A DNA stretch of 64,000 nt from Dysidea avara (Eukaryota; Porifera; Demospongiae; Dictyoceratida; Dysideidae). The DNA lies in NCBI RefSeq assembly GCF_963678975.1, contig NC_089274.1:33103790-33167789 (forward strand), written 5' to 3'. The number at the start of each line of letters is the position of its first letter. Position 1 is the stretch's first letter. Shown one piece after another: positions 11,501-22,440 of the stretch. Both the position numbers and the translations under genes were made by a program. The notes under the pieces were generated by a model. It saw only the letters and a list, made by a program, of their open reading frames with translations. It had not been told where the DNA came from and ran no database searches.

Positions 11501-14221
11501 GCGGTCTGCTTTTGCTGGTTGCTTTTTAAAAGCACAGTGGTGAACCGTACGAGTGATCTGGGGTCTTGATGGAGCCCTGGTCAACCAGGAGATGGCTGTG
11601 TGTAGCTGTGTGTGGCTGTACAGCTCTGTGGTGCTGGACAATGACCTGTGCTGTAAATTTCCCTTCATCTGAGCCCTGAATGGCCCATAACTTGGCCTAA
11701 TTCATCCCAACACGTTTCCTTTCAAATTTTTAACACCATCTTGCCCACCTTCCAGGGCCCCTGCCTCCCACCCTTCTGGAACTTGCCTGATACAGACAAC
11801 CTCGGTTTAAAAACTATCTAAAATGGCGGGAAACTTAGCTGTTGACTACTTCTTCAGTGGATGATCAGGAAGGTAAGAAATTGTGAAATGTGTGAAAATT
11901 TGGTATGCGTAGCTACCACCATTGGCCAGCTACAACACTCTGAATATTTAAAACCGACGTTTCTCAATACTTTTAAATGGGCGATAAGACCAGTTTTCCC
12001 AGAGACAGTCACAGTTAATGTACAATTAAGCATTACAGTATGCACATGTGACTGCTCTATTGTAAAAAATCGTAACTTTTTAATTTTTTTTATTTGTGTC
12101 CATCCATCTACTATGTACTCATATGTGCTTGTTCTTGTCTGTTTTGTCAGTAAGTTAACAAGACATATGGTAAACTACTCACATTAACTGTTCCAATACC
12201 AGAGTAGGCATTAAAAGGAGCTGACACATTGGGGTCATCTTCACCAGCCACTAGTGGTTTCTCCAGGGTGGCGTTGGCTACATACACCACATCACTCATA
12301 TCACTACTAGATACAATGTTGAGAATGTTGAGCGACGATCGGTTAGGGTAGGTGAGCAATACAGTGTAGTTTTTTATTTCAACATGATCAAAGCCATATG
12401 AGTTCCACTGGAGTGCCAGTTGGTCAGCTAGTTTGTTATTTTGATGCAATGTGTGGGTGTAGGGTGAGGTTTCTGTGGAACAATGAATGCAGACCTCAGA
12501 TATGCATAGAGACCTGCATGACACCTCAAGCCTACAGTATTATACAAATTTTGCAAGCAAACTTTTAGAAAAGACAATTTTCATAGCTCACTGCCCATAA
12601 TGTAAGCACACAGAGTGGTCGCATGTATAATAGAGCAACTGTGTAAATACAGTACTTGTGGCAAGTGACAATTAAAAAAACAACAACTAAGGACAACAGC
12701 AGCACATGGCATGTTCCAGAGCAGGTTTTAATGAGCCCGGTTTTTGCCAAATTTGGCAACAACACTTGGGATCAAATATTGTTCCAGTGGTTTATAGAAA
12801 CTTTCTGTAAACTTAGCTTCTGCTAATATTAGCAACATATTTGATCCCAAATTTGGCAAAAAGTAGGCCATCAAAACTTACCAAAATTGGTTCTGGAACT
12901 GTAAATTATTGCTGAAGTTAGCTACAACTTATGAACCCCTACTATGCCATTTTTGGTAACCAATGGCTACTTCACATGTTGTCAAGAACTCTCTCATTAG
13001 TAGCCAAATCTGAAATCCTTCACTGCATTCACCTTAGGTATACACAGCACAATCAATTGTGGTTTTGGATTTCTAAATCTGTATTGTTGCCAGTTTTGAA
13101 AATCTAAAACCATAATTGATTGTGCCATGCCACCCTATTTAAGGTAAATGCAATGAAAGATGCCAGATTTGGCTACTAATGAGAGAGTTTCCATTCTTGG
13201 CAACATTTTGAAGTAGCCATTGGTTACCAAATATGGCAAAGTATGGATTCATAAGTTGTCAAATTTGGTAATTTTTTAACTTGCAAGAGTTGTAGCAAAT
13301 AGCCAATATTGGCAATGGCTAGATCAATCTTATAATAGTCAAATTTGGATTCGTACATAATTAATGCCAATATTGGCAAAGGTTAGGTTTGAAGAAAGGT
13401 TTCTGTAAACAAAACACATTTAGCAACATATTTGATCCCATATGCTGCCAAATTAGCAAAAGTAGCTTGGCAAGATCTTATCTTGGCAAAATTTCTGCAA
13501 TACATTTGTGTCTCTTCAAATCACTAGGTCTACTGAAGTGTCTATCACACACAGCACAGTATGTTGATGTTGACAGTGATGTTACTAGAGGGACTGAATC
13601 ATCTAATGTGCACCTATGCACTGCAAGACCTCCATTACATCTCTCACACCTTTGACATTGTATTGTACCTACCTGCTCATTGACAGGTTTCTCCCTTTCA
13701 TTAATGCACTTATGCTTTGCTTTATCTGATTCTCTTCAAAAGAACCTCCCGCACACACACAACATTTAACTACACAACATTTAACTACACAACATCTTGA
13801 TTTATAACCTTTTTGGATTTGTTTCCTTCATTAGAAGGGCCACATGACCATTTCATGGCAGTGGTACAGAGGAACACACGCGGCGCGCGCGCGTGTGTGT
13901 GTGCGTGTGTGTGTGTGTGTGTAACTATTTCATGTTCTACTATAAAACACTTACTCAAGATTATCTCTAATGTTTTCAGCCTTCATCTTATCAACAATCA
14001 CTTCCAACACTGATCTACCCTCCACCATCCTACCCCATGTTTCTGCTTGTGGGGCTCCTCCATCATCATGGCTGTCTTCGTCATGAAATGCCAGTACTCC
14101 AATTAGCAGGCCCAGGACCAGACCCAGGATGAACAGTGCAGCAGATAGCACAAATATGAACCATGGTCGATAGTGAGCTATATGGCCTCTCTTTCTCCAT
14201 GTAGATGTTGAGGAGTTTTGA
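5537..14221 (-). CDS. FOLH1-like: Glutamate carboxypeptidase II / NAALADase-like membrane metallopeptidase (M28 family), N-terminus incomplete
   Basis: Minus-strand exons: 14221-13955, 12472-12183, 11151-11029, 10534-10351, 9900-9714, 8785-8608, 8554-8438, 8346-8210, 7973-7894, 7790-7706, 6318-6069, 6000-5913, 5864-5772 and 5723-5537 (stop TAA 5539-5537). The first exon gives a short basic cytoplasmic stretch and one membrane anchor ([21 protein letters not shown]), the type II topology of this family. A PA-like domain follows ([38 protein letters not shown]). The peptidase domain carries the zinc ligands and general base in [34 protein letters not shown] and [11 protein letters not shown]. 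The C-terminal dimerisation domain ends normally ([11 protein letters not shown]). Expected role: extracellular zinc carboxypeptidase removing C-terminal glutamate from N-acetylated peptides or folate polyglutamates. Exon 8346-8210 has a 2-nt frame break. The 13955/12472 junction is out of phase by one, so a microexon or an indel is likely. The initiating exon upstream of 14221 was not found. Confidence 0.93.
6420..7445. mobile_element. Terminal-inverted-repeat element in a peptidase intron
   Basis: The sequence at about 6430-6495 (gcagtgttgaaacc...gacccggatgacctgg) is an imperfect inverted match to about 7365-7440 (cagatgacccgg...gtttcaatgctgatac). It sits in the intron between exons 7790-7706 and 6318-6069. 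It encloses a retroelement tail and repeated 'gggcgtggct' blocks at 7150-7230. Confidence 0.5.
6800..7022 (+). pseudogene. Non-LTR retroelement reverse-transcriptase C-terminal tail (degenerate)
   Basis: The plus-strand translation gives [13 protein letters not shown], then [18 protein letters not shown], then DFKNKMDTF, with an in-frame stop. This is the usual end of CR1/Jockey-type reverse transcriptase ORFs (W-N-S-L-P, then a spaced F-K..L/M-D). It is antisense to the peptidase gene, inside its intron. Confidence 0.6.
8370..8437. repeat. (CA)n/(GT)n microsatellite abutting a splice donor
   Basis: On the minus strand, exon 8554-8438 ends CAA and the intron starts directly with gtgtgtgtgtgtgcatg. 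The repeat therefore forms the 5' splice site. Confidence 0.8.
9340..9600 (+). repeat. Copy of the 45.8-46.5 kb dispersed repeat family
   Basis: Blocks such as 'gattgattgcagaggtgcttctt' (truncated match) and 'aatggccac' match about 46290-46390. The copy is intronic to the minus-strand peptidase. Confidence 0.45.
12740..13470. repeat. Large imperfect palindrome in peptidase intron
   Basis: The arms converge on about 13080-13095. Matching segments include 'caatcaattgtggtttt' with 'aaaaccataattgattg', 'ctctctcattagtagcc' with 'ggctactaatgagagag', and 'gcaacatatttgatccc' repeated at the outer ends. Many short 'caaatttggca' units occur. It is a foldback-type element lying between the first two resolved exons. 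Confidence 0.75.
13883..13921. repeat. (GT)n microsatellite
   Basis: A simple CG/GT repeat (cgcgcgcgcgtgtgtgtg...) about 35 bp downstream of the 13955 donor of the peptidase gene. Confidence 0.8.
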
Positions 14222-15810
14222 CTGCAGGAAAACTGGTCATGTTATATGACTGTCCAGTAGAACAGCAGTCTATTCACTAAACTTATACGTATGGGATTCT
14301 TGCAGATCCGGTCACATTTAAACTTTTCAACTTGGTCCATAGGCAGTTTTGTCTTTTAGGTAATCAACCATATTTCCGCATATCAAAGCCAGGGCTTTTA
14401 TTTCCTTCCCAGCACTTTTGACCCAGCCTGTAAACAAATAGGGCCTTCTTTTGAGACCGGGTGTTTATTTTCGATTGATCTGACCGACGCCCAACGTTAA
14501 TTGAATTCAGGTGGTGGTAGAACAAAATTACTGTAATGGTAAGCATACAAAACAGTAATACAGTGTGTTGACTATATAAACAAGTGTAGGCAAGGCTGGA
14601 AAATAGTTTTATCATACATATCTGCATGCATGTGGACTCGCCCGGACTACCCACGTAATTACTCATAGTACCTTCATCCCTCAGAAGACTCCAACCTCAA
14701 GTATGAAGAAGCAGCAACAACAAGGGAGACAATTAAAGCAGACTCAAGCAATAGCCCGGGCCTCTATTTGAGACCAGGCACTTATTTTCCAAAGGTGCTG
14801 GAACCTCCCGGCTTATAATTGGGACAGGCATTGCGGCTTTTATGAGGAAATATGGTACATTCCCTAAGGTAAGTGTGGGGGTAATTCTAGACTCTGAGAT
14901 TGTATGGTAGAGTCCCTGGCCATATAATTTGGTACACTAATGTGGTGTCCTATGGGCTATTTGCAAACCAAAAGTTAAGCATATCCATTATCCAACTGCA
15001 ATAATTGAAACAAATTTGTAGTCTGATTACAGGTAATTTTACTAAAAAAAACTTTGAAAAAATGTCAAGTAACTCTATCTATGAAGCACAGGCGGAGTGG
15101 CAGTCAGTTACATAGAAAATATTTGTGTATTGTACAAACCTTTAAAATACGCACTGCTACTTCAATTCCTCCAGAAGGGTATGAGCTTCCTGTTTAATTT
15201 ATAAGCTGCAGATGAGTAGTACTTTAGTTTCTATACTTGTTTTAGAGAATTGATGATTTATGAAAGGCACTACTTACTTGTTATTCAAAGTTAGTTTTAT
15301 GTTGTAAAATTGCCCATACTGATATCTAGGCTCTGCCAATATTCCGGCAGTGGTCATGGAATGTGTGCAACATGTACACTGACCAGACGGTTTATTTGCC
15401 ACACCCACACAAAGCGAGACTAAGTTAGTGATAACATTTAAATGAGGACCTACCAACCCAAAACTCTGATTTTTACCTGTGAAACAACTAATCAAGTTGA
15501 ACTGGTTAGCTCGTTGTGAGTGTAGTGTAAAGAGAAACCTGAGCACACCAGCAGGGCTGACTGCTCAGTAAACAATAATAATAATAATAATAATAAGAGT
15601 GGCACCTCATTTACTAAAAACTGCCTGCATCCCTTTTTATCCCACCGCCTCTAATTTCATTATTGCTGTTATCAATCATGTGCACACTTATGTTGATGCT
15701 AAGAAGGCTAGCTATAATTCTACCGCACGGCATATGTCGCTTGCACCTCGGAAACAGTGGTAAAACAGTCAGTATTAGCTCTTAAAAGGCTTTAACTAAC
15801 TTTTATAGTA
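14222..15810. other. Probable 5' region of the peptidase gene; no exon resolved
   Basis: A tttcctgcag acceptor (minus strand) ends at 14222, so at least one upstream exon must exist. I could not identify it with confidence. The stretch contains a taa microsatellite at about 15573-15596 and otherwise only short ORFs. Confidence 0.4.
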
Positions 15811-15967
15811 ACAGACAGCTAGTCTCGAGTGGCCAGACCGCTTTTTTCCATGTATTGGGTAGAGAAAAAAGGGTCTGGTGCAACTCCAATAGCTGTTTAC
15901 TTCTGAGCCATCCCCAGACATTGGGGATGCTAACTGAATAACATTGGCTGCAAAGGAGGCACCATGA

Positions 15968-16504
15968 TAGTCTCGTGTGGCCAGATTCTTTCCGCACAGC
16001 CACTTATCGATTGGAGATTATTAGCGGCACACTACAAGGATCTGGAATAGTTCGTGAACGTAAAAATTTTCAACACGTTAATGGTGACGATTGATTGACT
16101 GAGTAACACCAAAGCTACAAAGGGACAAAATGAAATGGATCTTCCTTCGAATCTTTAGCCTGTTCTGATCGGCATATCCATTAAATATCTTCCGCCTACT
16201 TCCCTGTAAGGCAAGATGAACCGAGCTTGTTTGTCTATATTCAACCATACTTGTTGAAGATTCAATGGTAGGGAGAAGGCAAAACCCACACGGGTCAGTA
16301 GTCAGAGGTCTTCTTCAGTTTGTTCTTCAGTAATTACACTATTTTGGTGATTAAAAGATCGCGTGAGTCAATTAACACTCACCAACCACTGGTGAGAGCA
16401 GTATTTTTAAAAAATATCGAACTATTCCAGACCCTTGTAGCGCGCCACTTATAATCTCCAATCGATAAGCGGCTGCGTGGAAAGGGTCTGGCCACGCGAG
16501 ACTA
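15968..16504. mobile_element. Inner MULE-like MITE of the same family
   Basis: It starts tagtctcgtgtggccaga and ends tctggccacgcgagacta. The flanks are gcaccatga (15959-15967) and gcgccatga (16505-16513), a 9-bp duplication with one mismatch. Subterminal 'atcgattggagatta' is shared with the 77-bp copy at 60438-60514. Confidence 0.8.
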
Positions 16505-16572
16505 GCGCCATGACGTCAGTAAAACAATGAAACATTTGTAACACTCCTGCTCCGGTTGTGAGTCTTGTTACA

Positions 16573-16670
16573 TGATGAGGATGAACTTTCAAGATGCTTT
16601 AAAAGAGACATTGGAGCAAATTAAGATTCATTTAAAGGATAAACAGATCGAAGCCATCTTGAGTTTACTT
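16573..16670 (+). pseudogene. Possible captured helicase N-terminal fragment
   Basis: An ATG-initiated frame reads MMRMNFQDALKETLEQ then IKIHLKDKQIEAILSLL. The pattern 'LK.KQ.EAI' resembles the start of RecQ-like helicase domains. It ends exactly where the MITE at 16671 begins. The fragment is short and the assignment is tentative. Confidence 0.3.
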
Positions 16671-17009
16671 AGGCCACTTCAACTAAATCTTTTGTTTCTC
16701 GGGTGAAATTCAGCCAAATAAAAGTCGGTAGGTCGGTAAAATAAAAATAAAAATAGGCTATTTTGCTAGCTGAAGAGTGATATTGTGAGTCAAACGGTGG
16801 CTAAGCTACATTACGGTTGCTGTATCACTTGTGAGTAGGCAGCTATATGTTGAGATATTTACTTTTTGAGAGCTTAAAGATAAATTTGCAACTCTTTCGT
16901 GGCGTTATCACTCTTTGCAAGGTGATCACGTGATTAACATAATTATTTTATGCTGAAAAATACAGGGTCAGTCAGGCCCGAGAAACAAAATATTTAGTTG
17001 AAGTGGCCT
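16671..17009. mobile_element. MITE with about 33-bp terminal inverted repeats
   Basis: The ends aggccacttcaactaaat and atttagttgaagtggcct are inverted copies extending to 'tttgtttctcggg'. It sits inside the 15820-17168 element. Confidence 0.75.
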
Positions 17010-17529
17010 TACTGACGTCATTGACGCCTCCTTTTATGGCCAATGTTATTCAATTAGTGTCCCCAGTGTCTGGGGACAGCTCAGAAGTAAACAGCTATTG
17101 GAGTTGCACCAGACCTTTTTTTCCCCCACCCAATACACGGAAAAAAGCGGTCTGGCCACGCGAGACTAACAGACAGCTTGATTTGGAGTATAATAATAAT
17201 AATAATGAAAAACGACCTCCCACCCGCATGGAAATCTGAATTTTTGTGGATGAGAAACAAGCTCGGAAACAAGTAATCAAGCCTTATGGTGTACGTGGAC
17301 ATCACGTGCTCAGAACTACACGTATCAATATACCGATATTTAAAAACACACGTACACACGACACAGATACTAAACTCACTGTGTTAAAGCTGATGTTTCA
17401 TCATCGGTTTCAACCGAGGGGTCCGAAACCGAGCTTATTTTTTCTGTTTCTATCATTTCTATGATCACGTGCCAGAGTGCTGATAACAAAACCGGAAATT
17501 CAAGTTTCGTGATCAACTTTTCGTAGGGG

Positions 17530-17940
17530 ACGAGGCACTGAGGGACTAGGGAAAGAGCTGATTTGTCCATCAATTTGTTGTAACCAAAGTGTCTAGATGG
17601 GTCTCTGAGATCGAAGAACTTTCTAAGTTTGCTTCTCAACACCCTCACTGTGCATACAGCGCTTTTACACATGGATTTTCCAGCAAGTGGAACTTTCAAC
17701 TTTTGGTGGTTTGGGCGGAGGCTACTGTTTTCTACAACCGTTTGGCAGATCTTTTATCACAGAAGCACAATACGTCTTACAACCAGACACTCTCCTGGAT
17801 GCACTGTGCTTTATCATTTTCCCCTGTACTGGCCATTCGTGGGAGCAGAAAGCTGCAGTCAACCGAGCTCCCCGCTGTTTCCACTGAGCTGCGCTTAGTG
17901 GAGAGCCGTATTCTTACTGATTAGAGTGTTGTTAAAACGT
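17530..17940 (+). pseudogene. Internally deleted non-LTR retroelement ORF fragment
   Basis: The translation runs from a region matching the large retroelement ORF at 24-26 kb (HPHCAYSAFTHGF) straight into that family's C-terminal block (EATVFYNRLADLLS, TLSWMHCALSFS, IRGSRK). About 300 codons are missing at the junction. An A-run follows near 17965. Confidence 0.65.
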
Positions 17941-17974
17941 GTTTATTAATAATGAATGAATAATCAAAAAAAAA

Positions 17975-19230
17975 TTTTTTTTTTTCCAGCAAGTGGAATT
18001 ATCTTTTCCGAACTGTACCCAATATTTCTGAACTGCTGATCCCTTTAGAGAAGCTATCCATCATATTTACTTACCAACCTTGACTGGTCGTAGTCCACCT
18101 AATGATCAAGGACGCTCTCTTCTGGCCTTTCCATTACGTTTAGGAGGGTTAGGACTTATCAATCATGAATCCTCTGTTGGTTAGTGATGTCTAATTCAAA
18201 ACTTCAGTTGCTGTCACTAATCCTCTTTTCTCCCTACTGATTTCCCGTAACAGTTGCTACACCCGTGAGGTTATGGGCTCACAACACTCTGCAAAGGCTA
18301 AACTGTGCTCACTTAACCATCAGCAGCGGCTTGACCATCTACATAAATTTCAAGAATCTGCACCTTCAGCCTTAAGCCGCTCAATTGACATTGCCCATGA
18401 GCCTGGTGCCTCCACTTGGTTGTCTGCTCTACCTCTGAGAGATCATCAATTTCATCTACATAAGGGTGATTTTGGTGATTCCCTCTGCTTGCGATATGGC
18501 TGGATGCCAGCTCTACTACCGGCTTCCTGTATATATGGTGTCTCCTTTACTGTTGAGCATGCCTTAAGTTGTCCTTGGGGAGGATTCTTATTTGTCCGTC
18601 ATAATGAAATCTGTGATTCTATTGCTCATTTGCTGAAGGGGATTTTGTCATGATGCTTGTGTTGAGCCGGGCCTTCAACCTTTGACTGGTGAGAACCTTT
18701 CTTATCGTAGTGCTGTTGTAGATGATGATGCTCACTGGATGTTGCTACTCGTGGTTTTTGGGGTATTTCACACCAGCGTGCCTACTTTGATGTACATGTA
18801 TTCAATCCTTATGCCCCATCTTATCAATCAGTATCAGTGTTGACTTGTTATTGCCGTAATGAACAACAGAAGAGAAGGGCTTATGACCAGCGGGTGCGTG
18901 GGATGTTTCTCACCACTTGTTTTTTCAGCTGCTGGTGGCTGTGGACCAACTGCTGATGAGGTTGGCTTCTTGCATTGCCACCCACCAGGGAAAGTCCTAC
19001 AGTCACATACTTTGCTGGCTTCGGTGCCATATTGGTTTTTCTTTGATGTGCTCAGCTGTTTTGTGTTTGCGTGGTTGCCGCTCTTCACCTGGACATCTCC
19101 CCGACCCCTCGATGATTGACCTGGCTGTGCACAAGGGGCGTCTCCAGCCTTAGTTTGGACATTAATATAGCATTTTTTGGGTTGTTTGTTTGTGATATTG
19201 ATCATAATCGTGTCGATGTCAAAAAAAAGA
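17975..19230 (+). pseudogene. Second retroelement remnant, 5'-truncated, with frameshifts
   Basis: It begins at the same 'ccagcaagtgga' at which the preceding copy jumps. It then gives FRTVPNISELL, EPGASTWLSALPLRDHQFHL, CIYGVSFTVEHALSC, RHNEICD, TRGFWGISHQRAYFDVHVFN and a C-terminal block (KSYSHILCWLRCHIGFSL, SAVLCLRGCRSS). It ends in an A-rich tail near 19219. Several stops and frameshifts are present. The D...GFWG..Q.A.FDV cluster may be a restriction-like endonuclease domain. The C-terminal block differs from the 17.6 kb copy, so it is a different subfamily. Confidence 0.7.
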
Positions 19231-19374
19231 AAAAGGGAAGAGCTGATGCACAGACACAAGGCATAACAAAAAAACAGAACTAAAGCTTTCTAAAAGGCTT
19301 TTACCTTTAAATACTGCAGGAGAACATAGATAGCTACTAGATGAGAAAATACCAAATATATCCTTGGACTTATC

Positions 19375-19460
19375 TATGATTTTTTTCCAGGGTTTAATAG
19401 ATGTAATGCCCTGATTTGCCTACCACCCCCAGCACAGAATGGTGTAAGCGCTGGACAACA
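19375..19460 (-). mobile_element. 3' end fragment of the same retroelement family
   Basis: The 'tttgcctaccacccccagca' stretch with a preceding T-run matches the 3' UTR ends at 22890-22965 and, inverted, at 54085-54150. Confidence 0.55.
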
Positions 19461-20534
19461 CTGAAAATAGGAAATGTTTTTGATTGTATAGTAAGGATTC
19501 TGGTCTTTAATTAAACTGATTTGCCTTAAAGTTGTTGCACTATTGTATTCAAGTGTTTTGTTTTGTATTTGTGTCCATGTATATGTTGTATCTGGCACGT
19601 GTTAAGTTTTGTACTTGTTAGCTATATAGCTACGTGTGTGTATTTGTCTGTATTGTATGTTGCTCTGGCAAGTGGCAAGGAAGCAACATGATTGATTGAA
19701 TTTAATTCATAAATCAAAATCAAAGGAATCAAGCTATAGGTGAACCTCTGTTAGGTGAAGCTCAGCAGAGGTAGATGGGTACTCCACAGGTCTAACAGTC
19801 CTACTGCCCCAGGTGGCCAAGATGGTGGAACGAGGTAAAGAGAAAGAGATCCATCAAGATAGAGTCTTGGCATAAGGTGTGCCATGCTTCTTGGCGAGTA
19901 GCGGGTAGACTATGCATAATTCATATACGTTTTGCGTTTCTATGGCCCATATATAAGAAGGAGGGGGAGGGGGGTCTAAAGTTAGTGTTAAGCATATAGC
20001 AAAATCAGTTGGGAGATGTTCCCATAAGACCTCACATGATAAAAACAATGAATACATTTTGAAGCCATAGTTTCAAGTTTCTATCTCCATGCATGCTTCA
20101 CAGGTTTTAGCCTCCTTGCAGTTGTATGTCTAGCCTATAAGAAGTGCTTACAACTGAATTTATATATTCAAGAAGAATTGATGTTTTATGATGCATGACC
20201 ATGCATCTACTGAAATGCATCTACTTAAAAATTATTTTAATAGTATGACAGCTATAGGGTGTTTGGCACAATGGTGCATGAGGTGGGTCAATCAATTTAG
20301 GCAGGTTGTAGGTCAGCTCCCACATTCCTTATAGTTTAGAAGAGTTTTCATAGCTAATGGATGCTAATTGACTGTTCTATTAGAGTATACTTGCATGCTC
20401 CTAATATATAATCTTGACACCCTCTTATTGATTCTTGGACTTGGCTCTCTCCATGTATGCTCTCTCCATCTTGCTCATATGTGTAGCTAATTGCACCTGT
20501 ACTATAATATAGGCCACTGTAAAAATAAAGCAGG
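19461..20534. other. Non-coding stretch
   Basis: No convincing gene. There is one inverted copy of the dispersed 'actctaatagagcagtca' motif near 20372-20392. Confidence 0.4.
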
Positions 20535-20550
20535 TCGTGCACACTAATAT

Positions 20551-20598
20551 GTCACAATATATACATACCAATTGGTATATTAGTGTGTATATTGTGAC
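20551..20598. repeat. Short palindrome
   Basis: gtcacaatatatacatacc pairs with the downstream gtgtgtatattgtgac around 'aattggtata'. The pairing extends weakly outward to about 20538-20611. Confidence 0.7.
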
Positions 20599-21320
20599 AT
20601 TTTGATGTGCAGGACACACTTCATTTATACAGGCGGTGTAACGTCTATAATAAGTCGCCAATACAAATGAAGTTAAATACCAGCAATAATGATGGTGGGA
20701 TCACTATAGTTCATGCAGTAACAAATATCCAAACCACCACAGCTTCTTGGACATCATGTTTATAAATAAGATATGATTGCATGCATATACCTAGAAATTA
20801 AACTTACGCACCATGCACAAATCAATTTTAAGCTATAACCTGCTGAGTAGCTATTATAGCCAATGTTTATAGCTACAATGAATACAATATATACCAACAT
20901 CATTATCAAACAAACAAATTGGGCCTAAGACGGTTATAAGTCTAAGTCCTTGAAATTAGGTTAGGGTAATCCTAAGGCTGCAGCACATGTTGCTATCAGA
21001 CCTTCAGTGCTGGTCACTGTAAAGTGTTAATAATAAAAATAAATAATAATATAACATTCAGTTTCTGTTCAATTTGTTAAATAGATTGAGAAAACTTGAC
21101 TGAGCTACTATCTTTTTAAAGCATCATTGGCAAAGGGGTACATTTATATAATTTGTTTATAGTTGCATCAACTCAATTTAGACTGGGTAGCTACTTTAGT
21201 ATTAGTTTTGTAGACCTTCACACGCACTGCCCACAAACTGCGTAGCTAATTCATGCATGCAGTGAAAATAAAGTGGTTTAATTGCCAGAATAAATTGGGC
21301 CAATGTTAGTCAGCATCAAT

Positions 21321-21558
21321 GGCGGATCCAGGATGGGGAATTTGGGGCAAATCCCCTCCTCCCTCCCTTCAAGAAATTGCATACAAGATCGAGATACTCT
21401 AATAGAGCAGTCAATTACTCTAATAAAGCAGTCACAATGTTCATGAGGCAGTGTAGCTTACCTATGAAGCTATAAATAGGATTTTATTTTAGTCTTCGAT
21501 CAACTGTTTTTCAGCAAGGTGCCCCCCCCCCCCCCTCTTTCCAAACTCTGGATCCGCC
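21321..21558. mobile_element. MITE, 'ggcggatccag' family, copy 1
   Basis: Its 11-bp terminal inverted repeats are ggcggatccag and ctggatccgcc. Internally it has C-runs and the dispersed motif 'actctaatagagcagtca'. It is nearly identical over long blocks to 57124-57422. Confidence 0.8.
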
Positions 21559-21841
21559 CGTGAGCATATATGGTCAGACCGTCTACTCAGTTAAGATTTC
21601 CTTTTTAAAGTGATGGTCGGTCAGCAGAGCAATCAACATTATTAGTATTGTTATTGTTGTTGACTGTGCAAAATCTCTTACAAAGAGTATGTACAAGCAC
21701 AGATAATGAATGAATCAACACAATTAATTATGTGATTAATTGATGTTCAGCTAGCCTTGCTTTAAATTGTTCTAAGCTTGAACAGGTGATGAGGTCATTG
21801 GGTAACTATTGTTCCAGATCTTTATACGTGCTTTTTGCCAG

Positions 21842-21992
21842 AAACAATTGCTCAAATGGCTACTGCTTGTGAAGTGCCAAAGAAAACCATAAGATCCTTG
21901 TTTGAGCAGGCAGCTCGCATTGCTGTGTCCTGTTCTTACAGAATTTTTAATTCTAGAGCCTCCCCGGGCTGGGATCTTTTAGACCACCTTAG
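21842..21992 (+). other. Candidate orphan exon
   Basis: The open segment TIAQMATACEVPKKTIRS... to ...GWDLLDHL follows a tgctttttgccag acceptor-like site and ends at a donor-like AG/gtaaac. The frame is open throughout and looks helical, like a DNA-binding helix-turn-helix. I found no partner exon that joins cleanly, so it may belong to a decayed mobile element. Confidence 0.25.
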
Positions 21993-22440
21993 GTAAACTT
22001 TAAGTATTACATATATGTAGATATAGTTTTTTTTTTTTGTTTTTTTTGTGTATTGTAATTTAATTTACCTTTAGTTAATGTAAGTCTTGCCAGGGCTCCT
22101 GTACTGATCCATCAGCACATGGTACCCCTGTGTCTAGGCCCCTGTATGCTTGTAATGTATATTTTGTCTTAATCATTAAGACGTTTATTCTCTCATGGAA
22201 AGAATGAGTTAAGGTATGAGGTTACTCTTGTGTTTGGTTGCGTAACAGCCTCATTGGGTGACCTTGTAAACAGTAGTTAGATAGAGCCGGTATAAGTATG
22301 GTATCAGTCGGTATATCTATTAATTGGTGCATGATCTTAAACATTGTGATTGCTTTCAGCTGGTTTCTGCTGGCAGAGGTGGCCAATTCAAATTTTGCAA
22401 CATATTTGTGAAACTTGCATCAGAGACCTCAACCTGGAAA

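Larger units (their letters stand above)
15820..17168. mobile_element. MULE-like element with 9-bp target duplication, carrying nested insertions
   Basis: The termini are tagtctcgagtggccagacc at the left and ggtctggccacgcgagacta at the right. The left arm (about 15820-15965) and right arm (about 17020-17168) are long inverted copies. Perfect 9-bp direct repeats 'acagacagc' lie at 15811-15819 and 17169-17177. The 9-bp duplication and long inverted ends fit Mutator-like elements. Inside are a second family member (15968-16504), a short helicase-like reading frame (about 16573-16670) and a further MITE (16671-17009). Confidence 0.85.

Noticed and set aside
17003-17359. Overlapping short frames on both strands around 17.1 kb
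   Set aside because: They fall in the right arm of the MULE-like element and have no motif.
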